Source: Avichristensenella sp031550535 | GTDB taxonomy: Bacteria > Bacillota > Clostridia > Christensenellales > Aristaeellaceae | Length of the DNA stretch: 64,000 nucleotides | Reading direction: 5' to 3' | Assembly (NCBI GenBank): GCA_031550535.1 | Contig: JAVBOM010000018.1 | Coordinates: 62,001 to 126,000 of the forward strand | Shown: in pieces, positions 44,930 to 52,891 of the stretch | Layout of the letters: every line of letters starts with the position of its first letter | How positions within the stretch are numbered: the stretch's first letter is position 1 | Translations under genes and position numbers: made by a program | Notes under the pieces: model-generated | Seen by the model: only the letters and a program-made list of their open reading frames with translations | What the model was told of the DNA's origin: nothing | Database searches by the model: none

Positions 44930-45838
44930 ATGAAGGAATCCATCCATCGCTATTTCAAAATCGGCACCATTCATTTCATGTCCTATCCCGAGGTGATGCG
45001 CGGCGAGGGCGACATCCTGGGCACGCTGCGCCGCATTCTCGCGGACGATTATTTTGACGCGGTCGAGGTGACGTGGATCAAGGACCCGGCCGTGCGCAAG
45101 CAGGCGGCGCGGATGATCGAAGTGTCCGGCGCGACGGTGTGCTACGGGGCGCAGCCGCGCCTGCTCACCACCGGCCTGAACCCGAACGCGATCGACGAGG
45201 CGGACCGGCTCGCGGCGGAAAAGACGCTGACGGAGGCGATCGACGAGGCGGAGGAACTCGGCGCGAAGGGCATCGCGTTCCTTTCCGGCAAGTACGATGA
45301 GGCGGAGAAGGAGCGCGCGTTCGGGCAACTGCTGAAAACGACCAAGGCGCTGTGCAAATACGCCGGAGCCAAGGGCATGAGCGTGGAGCTGGAGGTGTTC
45401 GACTTTGACATCGACAAGAAGTCGCTCATCGGCCCCGCGCCGTACGCGCTGCGGTTCGCGGAAGAAATGCGAAACTGCTGCAATAACTTCGGCCTGCTCG
45501 TGGATCTGTCGCACTTCCCGCTGACCTACGAAACCAGCCGGTTCGTGATCCAGACGCTTAGGCCCTACATCACGCACCTGCACTTTGGCAGCGCCGTGGT
45601 GAACCCGTCAATGGAAGCCTACGGCGACGCGCACCCGCGCTTCAACTTCCCGGGCAGCGCCAACGGCGTGGAGGAGCTGCGGGATTTCCTGGCCGTGCTG
45701 AAGGAGGAGGGCTTCTTCCGCCCGGACGCGCCGCTGGTGATGTCCTTTGAGGTGAAGCCGTGGCAGGACGAGGACGCGGACCTGGTGCTGGCGAACACGA
45801 AGCGGGTGCTGAACCGGGCGTGGGCGCTACTGGCGTAG
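44930..45838 (+). CDS. TIM-barrel sugar isomerase, candidate hydroxypyruvate isomerase
   Basis: The 302-residue xylose-isomerase-like protein has metal-site candidates in SVELEVFDFD, LLVDLSHFP and THLHFGSAV and ends with VMSFEVKPWQDEDAD. It is not a close Hyi by sequence, but its position between the carboligase and two hydroxyacid dehydrogenases suggests it could interconvert tartronate semialdehyde and hydroxypyruvate. The start is at 44930 with AAAGGAG, 20 bases after the carboligase gene. Confidence 0.72.
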   Translation: MKESIHRYFKIGTIHFMSYPEVMRGEGDILGTLRRILADDYFDAVEVTWIKDPAVRKQAARMIEVSGATVCYGAQPRLLTTGLNPNAIDEADRLAAEKTLTEAIDEAEELGAKGIAFLSGKYDEAEKERAFGQLLKTTKALCKYAGAKGMSVELEVFDFDIDKKSLIGPAPYALRFAEEMRNCCNNFGLLVDLSHFPLTYETSRFVIQTLRPYITHLHFGSAVVNPSMEAYGDAHPRFNFPGSANGVEELRDFLAVLKEEGFFRPDAPLVMSFEVKPWQDEDADLVLANTKRVLNRAWALLA

Positions 45839-45843
45839 CGAGT

Positions 45844-45869
45844 GAAAGGGGGATTGCGATCCCCCTTTC
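45844..45869 (+). terminator. Perfect hairpin at the end of the isomerase gene
   Basis: GAAAGGGGGAT pairs with ATCCCCCTTTC around TGCG. It is also the outer hairpin of the family B repeat. Confidence 0.65.
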
Positions 45870-46025
45870 AGAATCCCCCGGGGCTGACGAGGAGGATTCG
45901 GCCTGAAAACATTGCGATGTTTTCCGGGCGGCCTCAGGTAAACGTACAGATTCCGCCACCAGTCCTGCGGGACTGGTTCTGGAATCTGCGGCGCCCCGCC
46001 GTACACGCCGCCGGGGCTGATTACA
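45844..46025. repeat. Family B repeat, copy 2
   Basis: Reverse complement of the copy at 13318-13479, slightly longer. The hairpin CCAGTCC/GGACTGG is identical; the other two stems keep pairing with different bases (GAAAACAT/ATGTTTTC; GAAAGGGGGAT/ATCCCCCTTTC). Confidence 0.8.
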
Positions 46026-46198
46026 TTTGGAGGGGCTTCACGCCCCTCCAAGCCTCCCCTGGGCTTTTCGGCGTACTTCGTCGCCGGGACGGGGGCGGGG
46101 CATCGGCCCCACAGGTTCCCTGGGCAAGACACACCAATCCCTCAACACCCCAAACCGCACCCCTACACCCAACCACAACAGGAGGTAAAACAAAGCAG

Positions 46199-47164
46199 AT
46201 GAACATCGTCATTCTGGACGGCTACACCGAAAACCCCGGCGACCTGAGCTGGGCGGGCTTTGAGGCCCTGGGCACGCTCACCGTGTACGACAACACGCCC
46301 GCGGCCGATGCGGCGGAGATCCTGCGCCGCGCCAGCGACGCGGACGCTATCATCACCAACAAGACGCCGGTCAGCAAAGAAACCATCGACAGATGCCCGA
46401 ACCTGCGCTACATCGGCGTGCTGGCGACGGGCTACAACATCGTGGATGTGGACGCTGCGAAGGCGCGCGGCATCCCGGTGACGAACATCCCGAACTACGG
46501 CACCGACGTGGTCGGCCAGTTCGCCATCGCGCTGCTGCTGGAGATTGCGAGCAAGGTCGGCCATCATGACCGCGCCGTGCACGAGGGCCGCTGGGCGCAC
46601 GCCAATGGCTTCTGCTTCTGGGACGGCTCGCTGATCGAGCTATCCGGCAAGACTATGGGCATCATCGGCTTCGGCCGCATCGGCCGGGTAACGGGCCGCA
46701 TCGCCAAGGCCATGGGCATGCGCGTGCTGGCAGCGGACGCGTTCCCGTGCGACGAGGGCCGGGAAATCGCGGAGTACGTGGACCTGAACACGCTGCTCGC
46801 CCAGTCGGATGTCATCAGCCTGCACTGCCCGCTGACGCCGGACACGCAGGGCATCATCAGCGCGGCCACCATCGCCAGGATGAAGGACGGCGTAATCCTC
46901 ATCAACAACGCGCGCGGCCCGCTCATCGTGGAGCAGGACCTGGCGGACGCGCTGAACAGCGGTAAAGTGCAGGCGGCCGGGCTGGACGTGGTCTCCGTGG
47001 AGCCAATCCGGGGGGATAACCCGCTGCTGACGGCTAAGAACTGCATCATCACGCCGCACATTTCCTGGGCATCCCGGGAAAGCCGGTCGCGCCTGATGGA
47101 CATCGCCGTCGCGAACTTGCGCGGCTTCCTGGACGGCACGCCGCAGAACGTGGTGAACGGCTAG
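46199..47164 (+). CDS. D-2-hydroxyacid dehydrogenase (hydroxypyruvate/glycerate dehydrogenase-like)
   Basis: The 321-residue NAD-dependent enzyme has a Rossmann motif GIIGFGRIGRVTGRIA (about 148-163) and the catalytic Arg, Glu and His in NNARGPLIVE, DVVSVEP and ITPHISWAS. It would reduce hydroxypyruvate or tartronate semialdehyde to glycerate in this pathway. The start at 46199 is the first ATG after AGGAGG, with a long 12-base spacing. The open frame upstream runs through a family B repeat and is not supported. Confidence 0.87.
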   Translation: MNIVILDGYTENPGDLSWAGFEALGTLTVYDNTPAADAAEILRRASDADAIITNKTPVSKETIDRCPNLRYIGVLATGYNIVDVDAAKARGIPVTNIPNYGTDVVGQFAIALLLEIASKVGHHDRAVHEGRWAHANGFCFWDGSLIELSGKTMGIIGFGRIGRVTGRIAKAMGMRVLAADAFPCDEGREIAEYVDLNTLLAQSDVISLHCPLTPDTQGIISAATIARMKDGVILINNARGPLIVEQDLADALNSGKVQAAGLDVVSVEPIRGDNPLLTAKNCIITPHISWASRESRSRLMDIAVANLRGFLDGTPQNVVNG

Positions 47165-47178
47165 CAATCCACAAAGAC

Positions 47179-47235
47179 GGCAGCGCTGTGTTGAAAAATC
47201 GGGCGCCAGATAAGGATTCCGTCAGGAATCCTTGC
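47179..47235. repeat. Family A repeat (intergenic)
   Basis: Slightly diverged full copy between two dehydrogenase genes. Hairpin 2 is GGATTCC/GGAATCC with a GTCA loop. Confidence 0.85.
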
Positions 47236-47257
47236 TACTTTCCATGGAGGTGGTCTT

Positions 47258-48241
47258 ATGCCAACCATCAAGAACCTGCTTGTCACCGTTCCGGCCACCC
47301 CGGCGCACCGCGCTGCGCTGGAATCGCGCGCGCCCGGCGCGGCGTTCACGTATATTGAACGAAACAACCTGCGGCCCGGGGATGTCAAGGGCCGCGACGT
47401 GATTATCGGCAGCATTCCGCTCCCGCTTCTGCCGGAGGCGGACGCTCTCCGGTGGCTGCAGCTCAGCAGCGCGGGCGCGGACGGGTTTATGGCCCCGGGC
47501 GCGATGCCGGAGGGCGCGGTGTTGACCAGCGCGACCGGTGCGTATGGCCAAGCCGTCGCGGAGCACGCCTTCGCGATGTGGGCGGCGCTGGTGAAAAGGC
47601 TGCCGCAGTACCGGGACGGCCAAACCCGGCGCGCGTGGGCGGACCTGGGCGAGGTGACGGGGCTTTTTGGCAAGACGGTGCTTGTCGTGGGGTTTGGCGA
47701 CATCGGCCGGACGTTCGCGCGGCTGATGCGGCCTTTTGACAGCCGCATTCTCGCCATCGTGCGCAGCGCGCGCCCGGATGACTTGGCCGATGAAGTCTAT
47801 GAATCGCTGGACAGCCTGGACACACTGCTGCCGCGCGCGGACGTGGTGCTGCTCAGCCTGCCGGACACCGGCGAGACGCGCCACGCGATCAACCCCGCGC
47901 GCCTCGCCCGGATGAAGCCAACCGCCATCCTGCTGAACGTGGGCCGTGGTACGGCGGTGGATACAGAGGCGCTGTGCGATGCGGTGGAAGCGGGGCAAAT
48001 CCTGGGCGCGGGCATCGACGTGACCGACCCGGAGCCGCTGCCGCCCGATCATCGCCTGTGGGGCATCCCGGGTATCCTGCTAACCCCGCATGTCGCCGGG
48101 GGATTCCGCCTGTCCGTCACGCGGGAGCGCATGATCGCGCTTTTCGCGGAGAACCTGACGCGCTACCAGGCCGGGGAGCCGATGATCAGCGTGGTAGACA
48201 GCGCGCTCGGGTACGCGGCGGGGAAGGCGTATCATGGGTGA
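47258..48241 (+). CDS. D-2-hydroxyacid dehydrogenase, second
   Basis: The 327-residue enzyme of the short GhrA-like subgroup has VVGFGDIGRTFARLM and the catalytic set in NVGRGTAVD, DVTDPEPLP and LTPHVAGG. It is not closely related to the gene upstream, so the operon may hold two reductases of different specificity. The start at 47258 has GGAGGTGG. It overlaps the broken acetyltransferase gene by 8 bases. Confidence 0.87.
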   Translation: MPTIKNLLVTVPATPAHRAALESRAPGAAFTYIERNNLRPGDVKGRDVIIGSIPLPLLPEADALRWLQLSSAGADGFMAPGAMPEGAVLTSATGAYGQAVAEHAFAMWAALVKRLPQYRDGQTRRAWADLGEVTGLFGKTVLVVGFGDIGRTFARLMRPFDSRILAIVRSARPDDLADEVYESLDSLDTLLPRADVVLLSLPDTGETRHAINPARLARMKPTAILLNVGRGTAVDTEALCDAVEAGQILGAGIDVTDPEPLPPDHRLWGIPGILLTPHVAGGFRLSVTRERMIALFAENLTRYQAGEPMISVVDSALGYAAGKAYHG

Positions 48242-48851
48242 GTATGCGATTGTGCCTATCTCCCGGCAAAACATTGCGGACATCAATGTGCCAAACCAGC
48301 CATTTTTGAAAATCGGCCGCATTGTGCCGGCGTTCAAGGGCGGGAAATGGACGTATTCCGAAGAAGTTTTCGAACCGAACGCGCAGCGGGCATTTCTTTT
48401 TCCAAACGATGAGGAGGACTGGGCGAAATACATCGATAGCGACGCCAAACAGATCTATTTCCTGTATGAGGAAGGCCAATGCGCGGCGCAGATACGCATC
48501 CGCAAGAAGAGGTAAGGATTTCTGCCGAAATCCTTTTGTGGCGCCCGATTTTTCAAATCAGCGCCGCCACCCCGGAACGGCTATTGCTTTGTGGAGGACC
48601 TGGCGGTGGCGGCTGACAAGCGAAGGAAGGGCTACGCAAGGGCGCTGCTCGCGGCGGCGGAGGCATGGGCGAAGGCACGGGGCCTGACCGGCTTCATGCT
48701 GGAGGCGCAGGATGTCAACCTGGCCGCCTGCAGGGCGTACGCGAAGATGGGGTTCGTCATCGGCGGCGTTGACAGTCGGCTGTACTGGAACACGCCGCAA
48801 AGGGACGATCTGGCGGTCTTTTGGTACAAGATGTTTAACGAAGAGGGGTAG
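48234..48851 (+). pseudogene. Streptothricin acetyltransferase-like GNAT gene broken by a family A repeat
   Basis: The first 93 codons (NQPFLKIGRIVPAFKGGKWTYSEE... QIRIRKK) and the part from 48576 (NGYCFVEDLAVAADKRRKGYARALL...VFWYKMF) match the N- and C-terminal halves of Sat-type acetyltransferases. Both halves are in the same frame; between them lie about 63 extra bases containing a family A copy, whose TAA at 48513-48515 stops translation. The acetyl-CoA loop (RRKGYA) is in the second half, so neither piece alone should work. The frame kept across the insertion means removal or stop read-through would restore the protein. Confidence 0.9.
48510..48568 (+). repeat. Family A repeat inside the acetyltransferase gene
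   Basis: AGGTAAGGATTTC opens the copy; the TAA falls in the coding frame. The stems are GGATTTC/GAAATCC and GATTT/AAATC, all intact, so the copy looks recent. Confidence 0.92.
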
Positions 48852-48956
48852 GATTTCTCGCGAAATCTCCACCCCTCTGATATGTTCCGGTTCCTCGCCG
48901 GCGTAGGTTGGGCGCGCATCCATCGGCTGCGGTCGGCTGTTCCAATCAGCGCCGCC
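48846..48956. repeat. Split family A copy
   Basis: The first hairpin (GGATTTCTCGCGAAATC, 48850-48866) starts at the stop codon of the acetyltransferase; the last part (TTCCAATCAGCGCCGCC, 48939-48955) is separated by about 70 unrelated bases, apparently an insertion within the element. A family D-like segment with GCCAATGGCCG follows at 48985-49017. Confidence 0.65.
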
Positions 48957-49093
48957 GTCGTTGTGATGCGGCGCGGCGATCCGGGCCGGACAGCCAATGG
49001 CCGCTCTACGGTACGCGCTGTCAGTCATCTAGCGCGGTTTGTGCGACGTTCGACTGCGTAGTTGCAGCCGGCCATTGCACCCATGCAGTCCCT

Positions 49094-50278
49094 CTACGCC
49101 ATTCCCCGCTTCCGGATCGCGACCAGCAGCCTGTCCAGCGCCTGCGCGAGCACCGGGCGCGGCAACGCCAGGTTCAGCCGCATGAAGCCTTCGCCGCCCT
49201 GGCCGAACTGCGTGCCCTCGCCCAGGAACAGCATGGCCTCCCCGCGCACGAACGCCCGCAGCGCGTCCATTGAAAGGCCGAGCGCGCGCCAGTCCGTCCA
49301 CGCGAGGTACGTGCCCTGCACCGGCAGCAGTTTGACCGTGGGCAGGTGCTCTGAAAGCCACACGCCCAGCAGGTCAAAGTTGCCGCGCACATAGTCGTGC
49401 AGCGCATCCAGCCACGGCGCGCCCTCGTCGTATGCCGCGATGGTCGCGTGGTAGCCGAAGTACGACACGTTGCCCTGCCCGTCCGAACGCTGCCGCTTGG
49501 CGTACTTTTCGCGCAGCGCGGGGTTCTGGATGATCGTGTTGGCGAGCTTCAGCCCCGCCAGGTTGAACGTCTTGCTCGCCGCCGTCAGGATGACGCAGCG
49601 GTCCGCAAAGTCCGGCGCGGCCAGCGGAAGCACGGTGTGACGCCCGTGCAGTTCCAGGTCAAAATGAATCTCGTCGGAGACAATCAGCAGATCGTTCTCG
49701 CGGCAGATGTCCGCCACCTGGCGCAGCTCCTCGGGCGTCCAGATGCGGCCGACCGGGTTGTGCGGGCTGCACAGCAGCAGCACCTTCGCGCGCGGGTTCG
49801 AAGCCTTGCTCCGCAGGTCGGCAAGGTCCATGCGGTACAGGCCGTCCTCGCCCATCACGAGCGGATTATAGATCGCCTCGCGGCCATTGTCCAGCACGGA
49901 ATTCACGAACGGGCCGTACCCCGGCGGCTGGATGATCACGGCGTCGCCCGGCTCCGTGAACGCGCGGACGGCCACGCTCAGCGCGGGCACCACGCCACTC
50001 TCCGGCACGATCCATTCCTTTTCAATCGCCCAGCCGTGGCGTCTGGCCATCCAGCCCTGCACGGCGGTATTGTACCGGTCGTCCGCGTCGGTGTAGCCGT
50101 AGATGCCGTGCTCCGCCGCGCGGCACATCGCGTCCACCACACACGGCGCGCAGCGGAACTCCATGTCCGCGATGGACATCGGCACGATACCGGCGGCCTT
50201 CTCCTCCGGGGTGCGGCGCGCCCATTTGGCGCAGCCCGTGTCGTCCCGGCTGGTAAGCGTATCAAAATCAAACGCCAT
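49094..50278 (-). CDS. MalY/PatB-type PLP C-S lyase or aminotransferase
   Basis: The 394-residue fold-type I PLP enzyme has the Lys in TAASKTFNLAGLK, the Asp in VSDEIHFDLEL and SPHNPVGRIW. MalY/PatB proteins are cystathionine beta-lyase-like and sometimes aminotransferases. It overlaps the end of hbd by 11 bases at the 3' end of the lysine operon, so it is probably cotranscribed, but its link to lysine breakdown is unknown. Confidence 0.88.
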   Translation of the reverse strand: MAFDFDTLTSRDDTGCAKWARRTPEEKAAGIVPMSIADMEFRCAPCVVDAMCRAAEHGIYGYTDADDRYNTAVQGWMARRHGWAIEKEWIVPESGVVPALSVAVRAFTEPGDAVIIQPPGYGPFVNSVLDNGREAIYNPLVMGEDGLYRMDLADLRSKASNPRAKVLLLCSPHNPVGRIWTPEELRQVADICRENDLLIVSDEIHFDLELHGRHTVLPLAAPDFADRCVILTAASKTFNLAGLKLANTIIQNPALREKYAKRQRSDGQGNVSYFGYHATIAAYDEGAPWLDALHDYVRGNFDLLGVWLSEHLPTVKLLPVQGTYLAWTDWRALGLSMDALRAFVRGEAMLFLGEGTQFGQGGEGFMRLNLALPRPVLAQALDRLLVAIRKRGMA

Positions 50279-51116
50279 ATGTGTAGAATCCCTTCCCCGT
50301 CTTCCGGCCCAGCAGGCCCGCGCGCACCATCTTGCGCAGGAGGCCCGAGGCGCGGTATTTCCCGTCGTGCGTTTCCTGGTACAGGCTGTCCATGATGGCC
50401 AGGCACACATCGAGCCCGACCAAGTCGCCCAGCGCGAGCGGGCCCATCGGGTGGTTCGCGCCCAGCTTCATCGCGGTGTCGATCGCCTCGGGCGTCGCCA
50501 CGCCTTCCTCCACGAGGAAGCTCGCCTCGTTGATCATCGGGATCAGCAGGCGGTTGACGACAAAGCCCGGCGCTTCGCTCACCTCGACCGGCTCCTTGCC
50601 CACCTCCGCGCTCAGCGCGCGCACCGCCTCAAACGTCTCGTCTGACGTGTGCGCCCCCCGGATCAGTTCGATCAGCTTCATCAGCGTGGCGGGGTTGAAG
50701 AAGTGCATGCCCACGCACTTGTCCGGCCGCTTCGTCGCGGACGCGATCTCCGTGATGGAGATGGACGACGTGTTGGACGCAAACACACAGTCCGGGCCGC
50801 AGATGCCGTCCAGCTCCGCGAAAACCGCCTTCTTCACCTGCGCGTTCTCCACAATGGCCTCCACGACCAGCGCCGCGTCCTTCGCGTCCGCAAGCGCCGT
50901 GGTGAAGCGGATGCGGCTAATGAGCGCGGCCTTGTCCTCCGGGGACAGCTTGCCCTTGTCCACGCGGCGCTGCAGCCCCTTGTCCAGCTTCGCGGCCGCA
51001 TTCTGGATGATCGCGTCGTCCATGTCGCGGACGGTGACATCCTTCCCGGCCCCGGCGAACACCTGGGCAATGTCCAGCCCCATGGTGCCCGCGCCGACGA
51101 TGAATACCTTTTGCAT
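50268..51116 (-). CDS. hbd: 3-hydroxybutyryl-CoA dehydrogenase
   Basis: It oxidises or reduces the C3 position between acetoacetyl-CoA and 3-hydroxybutyryl-CoA with NAD(P)(H). The 282-residue length is typical; the dinucleotide motif GAGTMG is at about 8-13, followed by ASNTSSISITEIA, VGMHFFNPATLMKLIE (catalytic His) and PGFVVNRLL. It links crotonyl-CoA from lysine to the acetoacetyl-CoA pool together with the crotonase. The start has AGGAGG. Confidence 0.95.
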   Translation of the reverse strand: MQKVFIVGAGTMGLDIAQVFAGAGKDVTVRDMDDAIIQNAAAKLDKGLQRRVDKGKLSPEDKAALISRIRFTTALADAKDAALVVEAIVENAQVKKAVFAELDGICGPDCVFASNTSSISITEIASATKRPDKCVGMHFFNPATLMKLIELIRGAHTSDETFEAVRALSAEVGKEPVEVSEAPGFVVNRLLIPMINEASFLVEEGVATPEAIDTAMKLGANHPMGPLALGDLVGLDVCLAIMDSLYQETHDGKYRASGLLRKMVRAGLLGRKTGKGFYTYGV

Positions 51117-51137
51117 GCCCTTTCCTCCTTAGCTGAC

Positions 51138-51193
51138 GGCACGCAACCGAAGATTGCGGGCCATTGAGGGATTTCGCCAGAAATCCTTACCTC
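51138..51193. repeat. Mosaic of family D and family A
   Basis: Starts like family D (GCAACCGAAGATTGCGGGCCATTG) and continues as hairpin 2 of family A. It lies just upstream of a complete family A copy, in the crt-hbd gap. Confidence 0.7.
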
Positions 51194-51202
51194 TTGATCG
51201 AT

Positions 51203-51260
51203 GGCGGCGCTGATTCGAAGAATCGGGCGCCATAAGGGGATTTCGCCAGAAATCCCTACC
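51203..51260. repeat. Family A repeat, near-consensus copy
   Basis: The best-preserved copy: GATT/AATC with CGAAG loop, then GGATTTC/GAAATCC with GCCA loop. It ends exactly at the crt stop codon. Confidence 0.92.
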
Positions 51261-52037
51261 TCACAGACCTTTGAACGGTTCCGCCTTCCGCTTCTCCACA
51301 AAGGCCGCCATCGCCTCTTGCTGGTCCTCCGTCTCAAAGCATTCCGAGAACCGCTCGTTCTCAACGGCAACCGCCGCGTCTAGCGGTTTGCCCGCGCCCC
51401 GCAGCATCGCCGCCTTGGCCGCGCGCACCGCAATGGGCGCGTTCCTGGCGATGGCCTCCGCGAGCTTCACCGCCTCGTCCAGCAGCATCTCCGGCGGGTA
51501 CACCGCACTGACCAGCCCGACGCGCAGCGCCTCCGCCGCGTCCGCGATTCTGCCCGTGAAGATCCATTCCATCGCCGCGCTCATGCCGATGGCGCGGGGC
51601 AGGCGCTGCGTGCCGCCGAACCCCGGCGTGATGCCGAGCGTGGTTTCCGGTTGGCCGAACTTCGCCTTTTCCGACGCCAGGCGGATGTCGCACGCCAGCG
51701 CCAATTCGCACCCACCGCCGAGCGCAAAGCCATTGACGGCCGCGATCACGGGCTGCGGCGCGGCCTCGATGGCGGCGAACGCCGCGCAGCCGTTTTCCGC
51801 GAAAGCGCGCGCTTCCGCACGGGAGAGGTTCCGCATTTCCGCGATGTCCGCGCCGGCGACGAACGCCTTGCCCTCGCCGGTGAGCACAACGGCCCGCACG
51901 GACGCGTCCGCGGCGATGGCCGTGAACGCTTCCTTTATTTCATCCAGTACCTTCGCGTTCAGCGCGTTCAGCGCGCCTGGGCGGGAAACCGTCACCACGG
52001 CGACCGCTTCCCGGCGCTCCACCTTGATGTATTCCAC
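51261..52037 (-). CDS. crt: 3-hydroxybutyryl-CoA dehydratase (crotonase)
   Basis: This enoyl-CoA hydratase interconverts crotonyl-CoA and 3-hydroxybutyryl-CoA. The 258-residue protein has the oxyanion-hole segment AFVAGADIAEM, NGFALGGGCELALACD and the catalytic-Glu segment GQPETTLGITPGFGG. In this operon it receives crotonyl-CoA produced by Kal. The start is GTG at 52037; its ribosome site AAAGGAG is inside the last codons of kamE, in the repeat-derived extension. Confidence 0.95.
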   Translation of the reverse strand: MEYIKVERREAVAVVTVSRPGALNALNAKVLDEIKEAFTAIAADASVRAVVLTGEGKAFVAGADIAEMRNLSRAEARAFAENGCAAFAAIEAAPQPVIAAVNGFALGGGCELALACDIRLASEKAKFGQPETTLGITPGFGGTQRLPRAIGMSAAMEWIFTGRIADAAEALRVGLVSAVYPPEMLLDEAVKLAEAIARNAPIAVRAAKAAMLRGAGKPLDAAVAVENERFSECFETEDQQEAMAAFVEKRKAEPFKGL

Positions 52038-52039
52038 GC

Positions 52040-52891
52040 CTAACGCTCCTTTCTGGGCGGCGGCGCTGATTCGGAGAATCGGGCGCCATCAGCGGATTCC
52101 GTCCGGAATCCTTTCCTTCTCGCCATCTCTTCCACGGCGAATGTCGCCACGTCGTCGGCGTACTTGCCGGGGCCGAACCCCGCGTCAAACCCCAGCTCCT
52201 TGGCGAGCTCGTGCGTGACGCGCGCGCCGCCGCAAATGACGACGAACCGGCTGCGCACGCCTTCTGCCTCCAGCAGCTCGATCAGTTCCGTCATGTTCTG
52301 GATGTGCACGTCGCGCTGCGTCACCGTCTGGGACACGAGCAGCACGTCCGCGTTCAACTCCACGGCACGGCGGACGAATACTTCGTTGGGCACCTGCGCG
52401 CCCAGGTTGTGCGCGTCGATCATCTCGTACCGCTCCAGGCCGTAGTGCCCCGCGAAGCCCTTGCGGTTCATGATCGCGTCGATGCCCACGGTGTGCGCGT
52501 CCGTGCCCGTGCACGCGCCGACGACGACGAGCTTGCGCCCGAAACGCTCGCGGATGAAGCCGTCGCATTCTTCCATCGTCATCACGTCCTGCTCCACCGC
52601 CTGCACCTGGATGGCCGTGTAGTCCACCGTGTGCCCGCAGGAGCCGTAGACCACGTAGAACGTAAAGTTCTCATCCAGCGTGTGCGCGTGCGAAACGCCG
52701 GGTTCCACAATACCCATCTTCTTGGCGAGCGTGCGCGCGGCCTCCATGCCCCGGTCGTCGTTTTTCACCGGCAGGGTGAAGCTCATCTGCACCTTACCGT
52801 CGTTCATCGTGTCGCCGTACGCTTTTAGCCGCGTCAGGTCGAGGGTCTTGTCAAAGTCCGTATTGCCCGTGTTGTACAGCCCGGAACTCAC
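52040..52891 (-). CDS. kamE: Lysine 5,6-aminomutase beta subunit with repeat-encoded tail
   Basis: With KamD it converts beta-lysine to 3,5-diaminohexanoate using adenosylcobalamin and PLP. Cobalamin-binding TDAHTVGID places His133, and the PLP lysine is Lys144, the same numbers as in the clostridial enzyme. The protein has 283 residues against about 262 normally. The native end is near EEMARRK (about residue 259); the last about 24 residues (GFRTESADGARFSESAPP...) come from a family A copy that has replaced the original stop. The reading frame stays open because the usual TAG of the element is AAA here. The start overlaps kamD (ATGA). Confidence 0.94.
   Translation of the reverse strand: MSSGLYNTGNTDFDKTLDLTRLKAYGDTMNDGKVQMSFTLPVKNDDRGMEAARTLAKKMGIVEPGVSHAHTLDENFTFYVVYGSCGHTVDYTAIQVQAVEQDVMTMEECDGFIRERFGRKLVVVGACTGTDAHTVGIDAIMNRKGFAGHYGLERYEMIDAHNLGAQVPNEVFVRRAVELNADVLLVSQTVTQRDVHIQNMTELIELLEAEGVRSRFVVICGGARVTHELAKELGFDAGFGPGKYADDVATFAVEEMARRKGFRTESADGARFSESAPPPRKER
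52059..52116 (-). repeat. Family A repeat encoding the C-terminus of KamE
   Basis: Full copy translated in the third possible frame. The stem GGATTCC/GGAATCC has a GTC-type loop; hairpin 1 is GATT/AATC with CGGAG loop. Confidence 0.92.

Larger units (their letters stand above)
45839..46198. other. Non-coding stretch with family B repeat
   Basis: About 360 bases filled largely by a family B copy (45844-46025). I saw no promoter; the following dehydrogenase genes may be reached by read-through. A ribosome site AGGAGG is at 46181-46186. Confidence 0.5.

Noticed and set aside
45842..46198. Extension of the dehydrogenase frame to 440 residues
   Set aside because: The added codons translate a family B repeat; the known family N-terminus begins at 46199.
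48591..48851. Separate small GNAT gene
   Set aside because: It is the C-terminal half of the interrupted acetyltransferase, in the same frame as 48234-48515.
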